A stretch of DNA of 5,662 bases from Clostridia bacterium (lineage in GTDB: Bacteria; Bacillota; Clostridia; Christensenellales; Borkfalkiaceae): contig CAAGDF010000090.1 of assembly GCA_900768525.1 (NCBI GenBank), positions 1-5,662 of the forward strand. Reading direction: 5' to 3'. Shown here one piece after another: positions 5,400-5,662 of this stretch (the stretch's first letter is position 1; the number at the start of each line of letters is the position of its first letter). The notes below the pieces were generated by a model. It worked only from the letters and a program-made list of their open reading frames with translations, searched no databases and was not told the DNA's origin. The position numbers were made by a program, and so were the translations under genes.

Positions 5400-5483
5400 G
5401 CGGATATGGCGGAACTGGCAGACGCGCCGGCCTTAGGAGCCGGTGTCTTCGACGTGGGGGTTCAAATCCCTTTATCCGCACCA
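5400..5483 (+). tRNA. tRNA-Leu (anticodon UAG), CCA encoded
   Basis: The 84-base sequence folds as a class II tRNA. The 7-bp acceptor stem pairs GCGGATA (5400-5406) with TATCCGC (5473-5479), followed by discriminator A and an encoded CCA. The anticodon arm GCCGG-loop-CCGGC region holds the loop CTTAGGA with anticodon TAG at 5434-5436, reading CUN leucine codons. A long variable arm (about 5443-5455, TGTCTTCGACGTG) is as expected for leucine. The T-loop TTCAAAT (5461-5467) is standard, as is the D-arm sequence TGGCGGAACTGGCAGACGC. It stands alone between its own promoter and terminator. Confidence 0.97.
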
Positions 5484-5524
5484 ACAAAACGGGTAGCACA
5501 ATAAGTGCTTCCCGTTTTGTTTTG
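5483..5524 (+). terminator. Strong rho-independent terminator of tRNA-Leu
   Basis: AACAAAACGGG (5483-5493) pairs perfectly with CCCGTTTTGTT (5511-5521). After one mismatch the stem continues with A5495-T5509 and GCAC (5496-5499) with GTGC (5505-5508) around a 5-base loop. T-rich sequence ends the structure. Its first base is the terminal A of the tRNA CCA, so the terminator abuts the tRNA directly. Confidence 0.85.
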
Positions 5525-5534
5525 TACAGAATAC

Positions 5535-5548
5535 ATAAAGGGATTTGA
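5535..5548 (-). repeat. 14-bp inverted copy of the tRNA-Leu T-arm sequence
   Basis: ATAAAGGGATTTGA at 5535-5548 is the exact reverse complement of 5462-5475, which spans the T-loop, T-stem 3' half and the start of the acceptor 3' strand. The centre-to-centre distance is about 73 bases, with the terminator in between. Confidence 0.6.
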
Positions 5549-5631
5549 TGGGGGAGAGCGTCAAAGCAAGGCTTTTTGGCAAACAAGTTAACTAAAGTTA
5601 TCTTGTATGCTTTACAGCCTGCTTTTCCTTT

Positions 5632-5661
5632 TTCCAAAAAGTTCTTCGATACTTTTTGGAA
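5632..5661. repeat. 11-bp inverted repeat at the right edge
   Basis: TTCCAAAAAGT (5632-5642) and ACTTTTTGGAA (5651-5661) are fully complementary with an 8-base loop. The core CTTTTTGG also occurs at 5572-5579. No T-run follows within the window, so a terminator cannot be confirmed. Otherwise 5549-5662 holds no gene that can be supported. Confidence 0.5.
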
Positions 5662-5662
5662 G

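Noticed and set aside
5383..5637. Open frame of 84 codons on the minus strand ending in an Arg/Pro-rich stretch
   Set aside because: It runs antisense through the tRNA-Leu gene and its terminator and leader; such frames opposite leucine tRNAs are a known annotation artefact.
5612..5662. Possible C-terminal end of a minus-strand gene entering from the right (17 codons including the stop)
   Set aside because: Too short to judge, made largely of an A/T-rich inverted repeat, and no homology can be claimed.

Overview
The window looks like a piece of a moderate-GC, low-complexity Firmicutes/Clostridia-type chromosome, perhaps an uncultured gut anaerobe. That placement is inferred from consensus sigma-A-like promoters with 17-bp spacers, GGAGG-type ribosome binding sites, a CCA-encoding tRNA gene, a clostridial-style nicotinate phosphoribosyltransferase, and an Lgt of the 'GRxGCF.AGCCYG' variant type. 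No mobile element, prophage, CRISPR array or toxin/defence gene was seen. Most of the window is ordinary housekeeping content; the more interesting signals are in the intergenic DNA.

Left part (1-2940, minus strand). Read in the direction of transcription, a promoter region near 2896-2938 drives lgt (prolipoprotein diacylglyceryl transferase-like, 1947-2819). It is followed after 113 bases by a small four-helix membrane protein with an acidic tail (1327-1833). Two hairpins come next, one of them a probable terminator (1267-1302), and then pncB (nicotinate phosphoribosyltransferase, start at 1206), which runs off the left edge of the window. The Lgt keeps the catalytic Tyr/Arg/Glu residues but lacks the usual HGG histidine and the GN/GE residues of the E. 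coli enzyme.

Middle (3110-5196). An Lrp/AsnC-family regulator (3110-3553, minus) and aspA (aspartate ammonia-lyase, 3790-5196, plus) are transcribed divergently. The 236 bases between their start codons include a very AT-rich block (about 12% GC between the two -35 boxes). Each gene has a well-formed promoter with exact 17-bp spacing. The layout suggests that the Lrp-type protein controls aspartate deamination to fumarate and ammonia and also its own synthesis.

Right part (5197-5662). A probable terminator ends aspA (5289-5324). A full-consensus promoter (TTGACA-N17-TATAAT) then drives a solitary tRNA-Leu(UAG) gene at 5400-5483, with a perfect 9-bp hairpin in its leader and a strong terminator immediately after the CCA. 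The last 140 bases hold no gene that I can support, but contain a 14-bp inverted copy of the tRNA T-arm sequence and an 11-bp inverted repeat.

I do not see a clear undescribed multi-gene system. The best leads are the divergent Lrp/aspA control region, the atypical Lgt, a roughly 40-base sequence repeated downstream of both lrp and aspA in the same transcriptional sense, and the hairpins and palindromes in the leaders of pncB and lgt.
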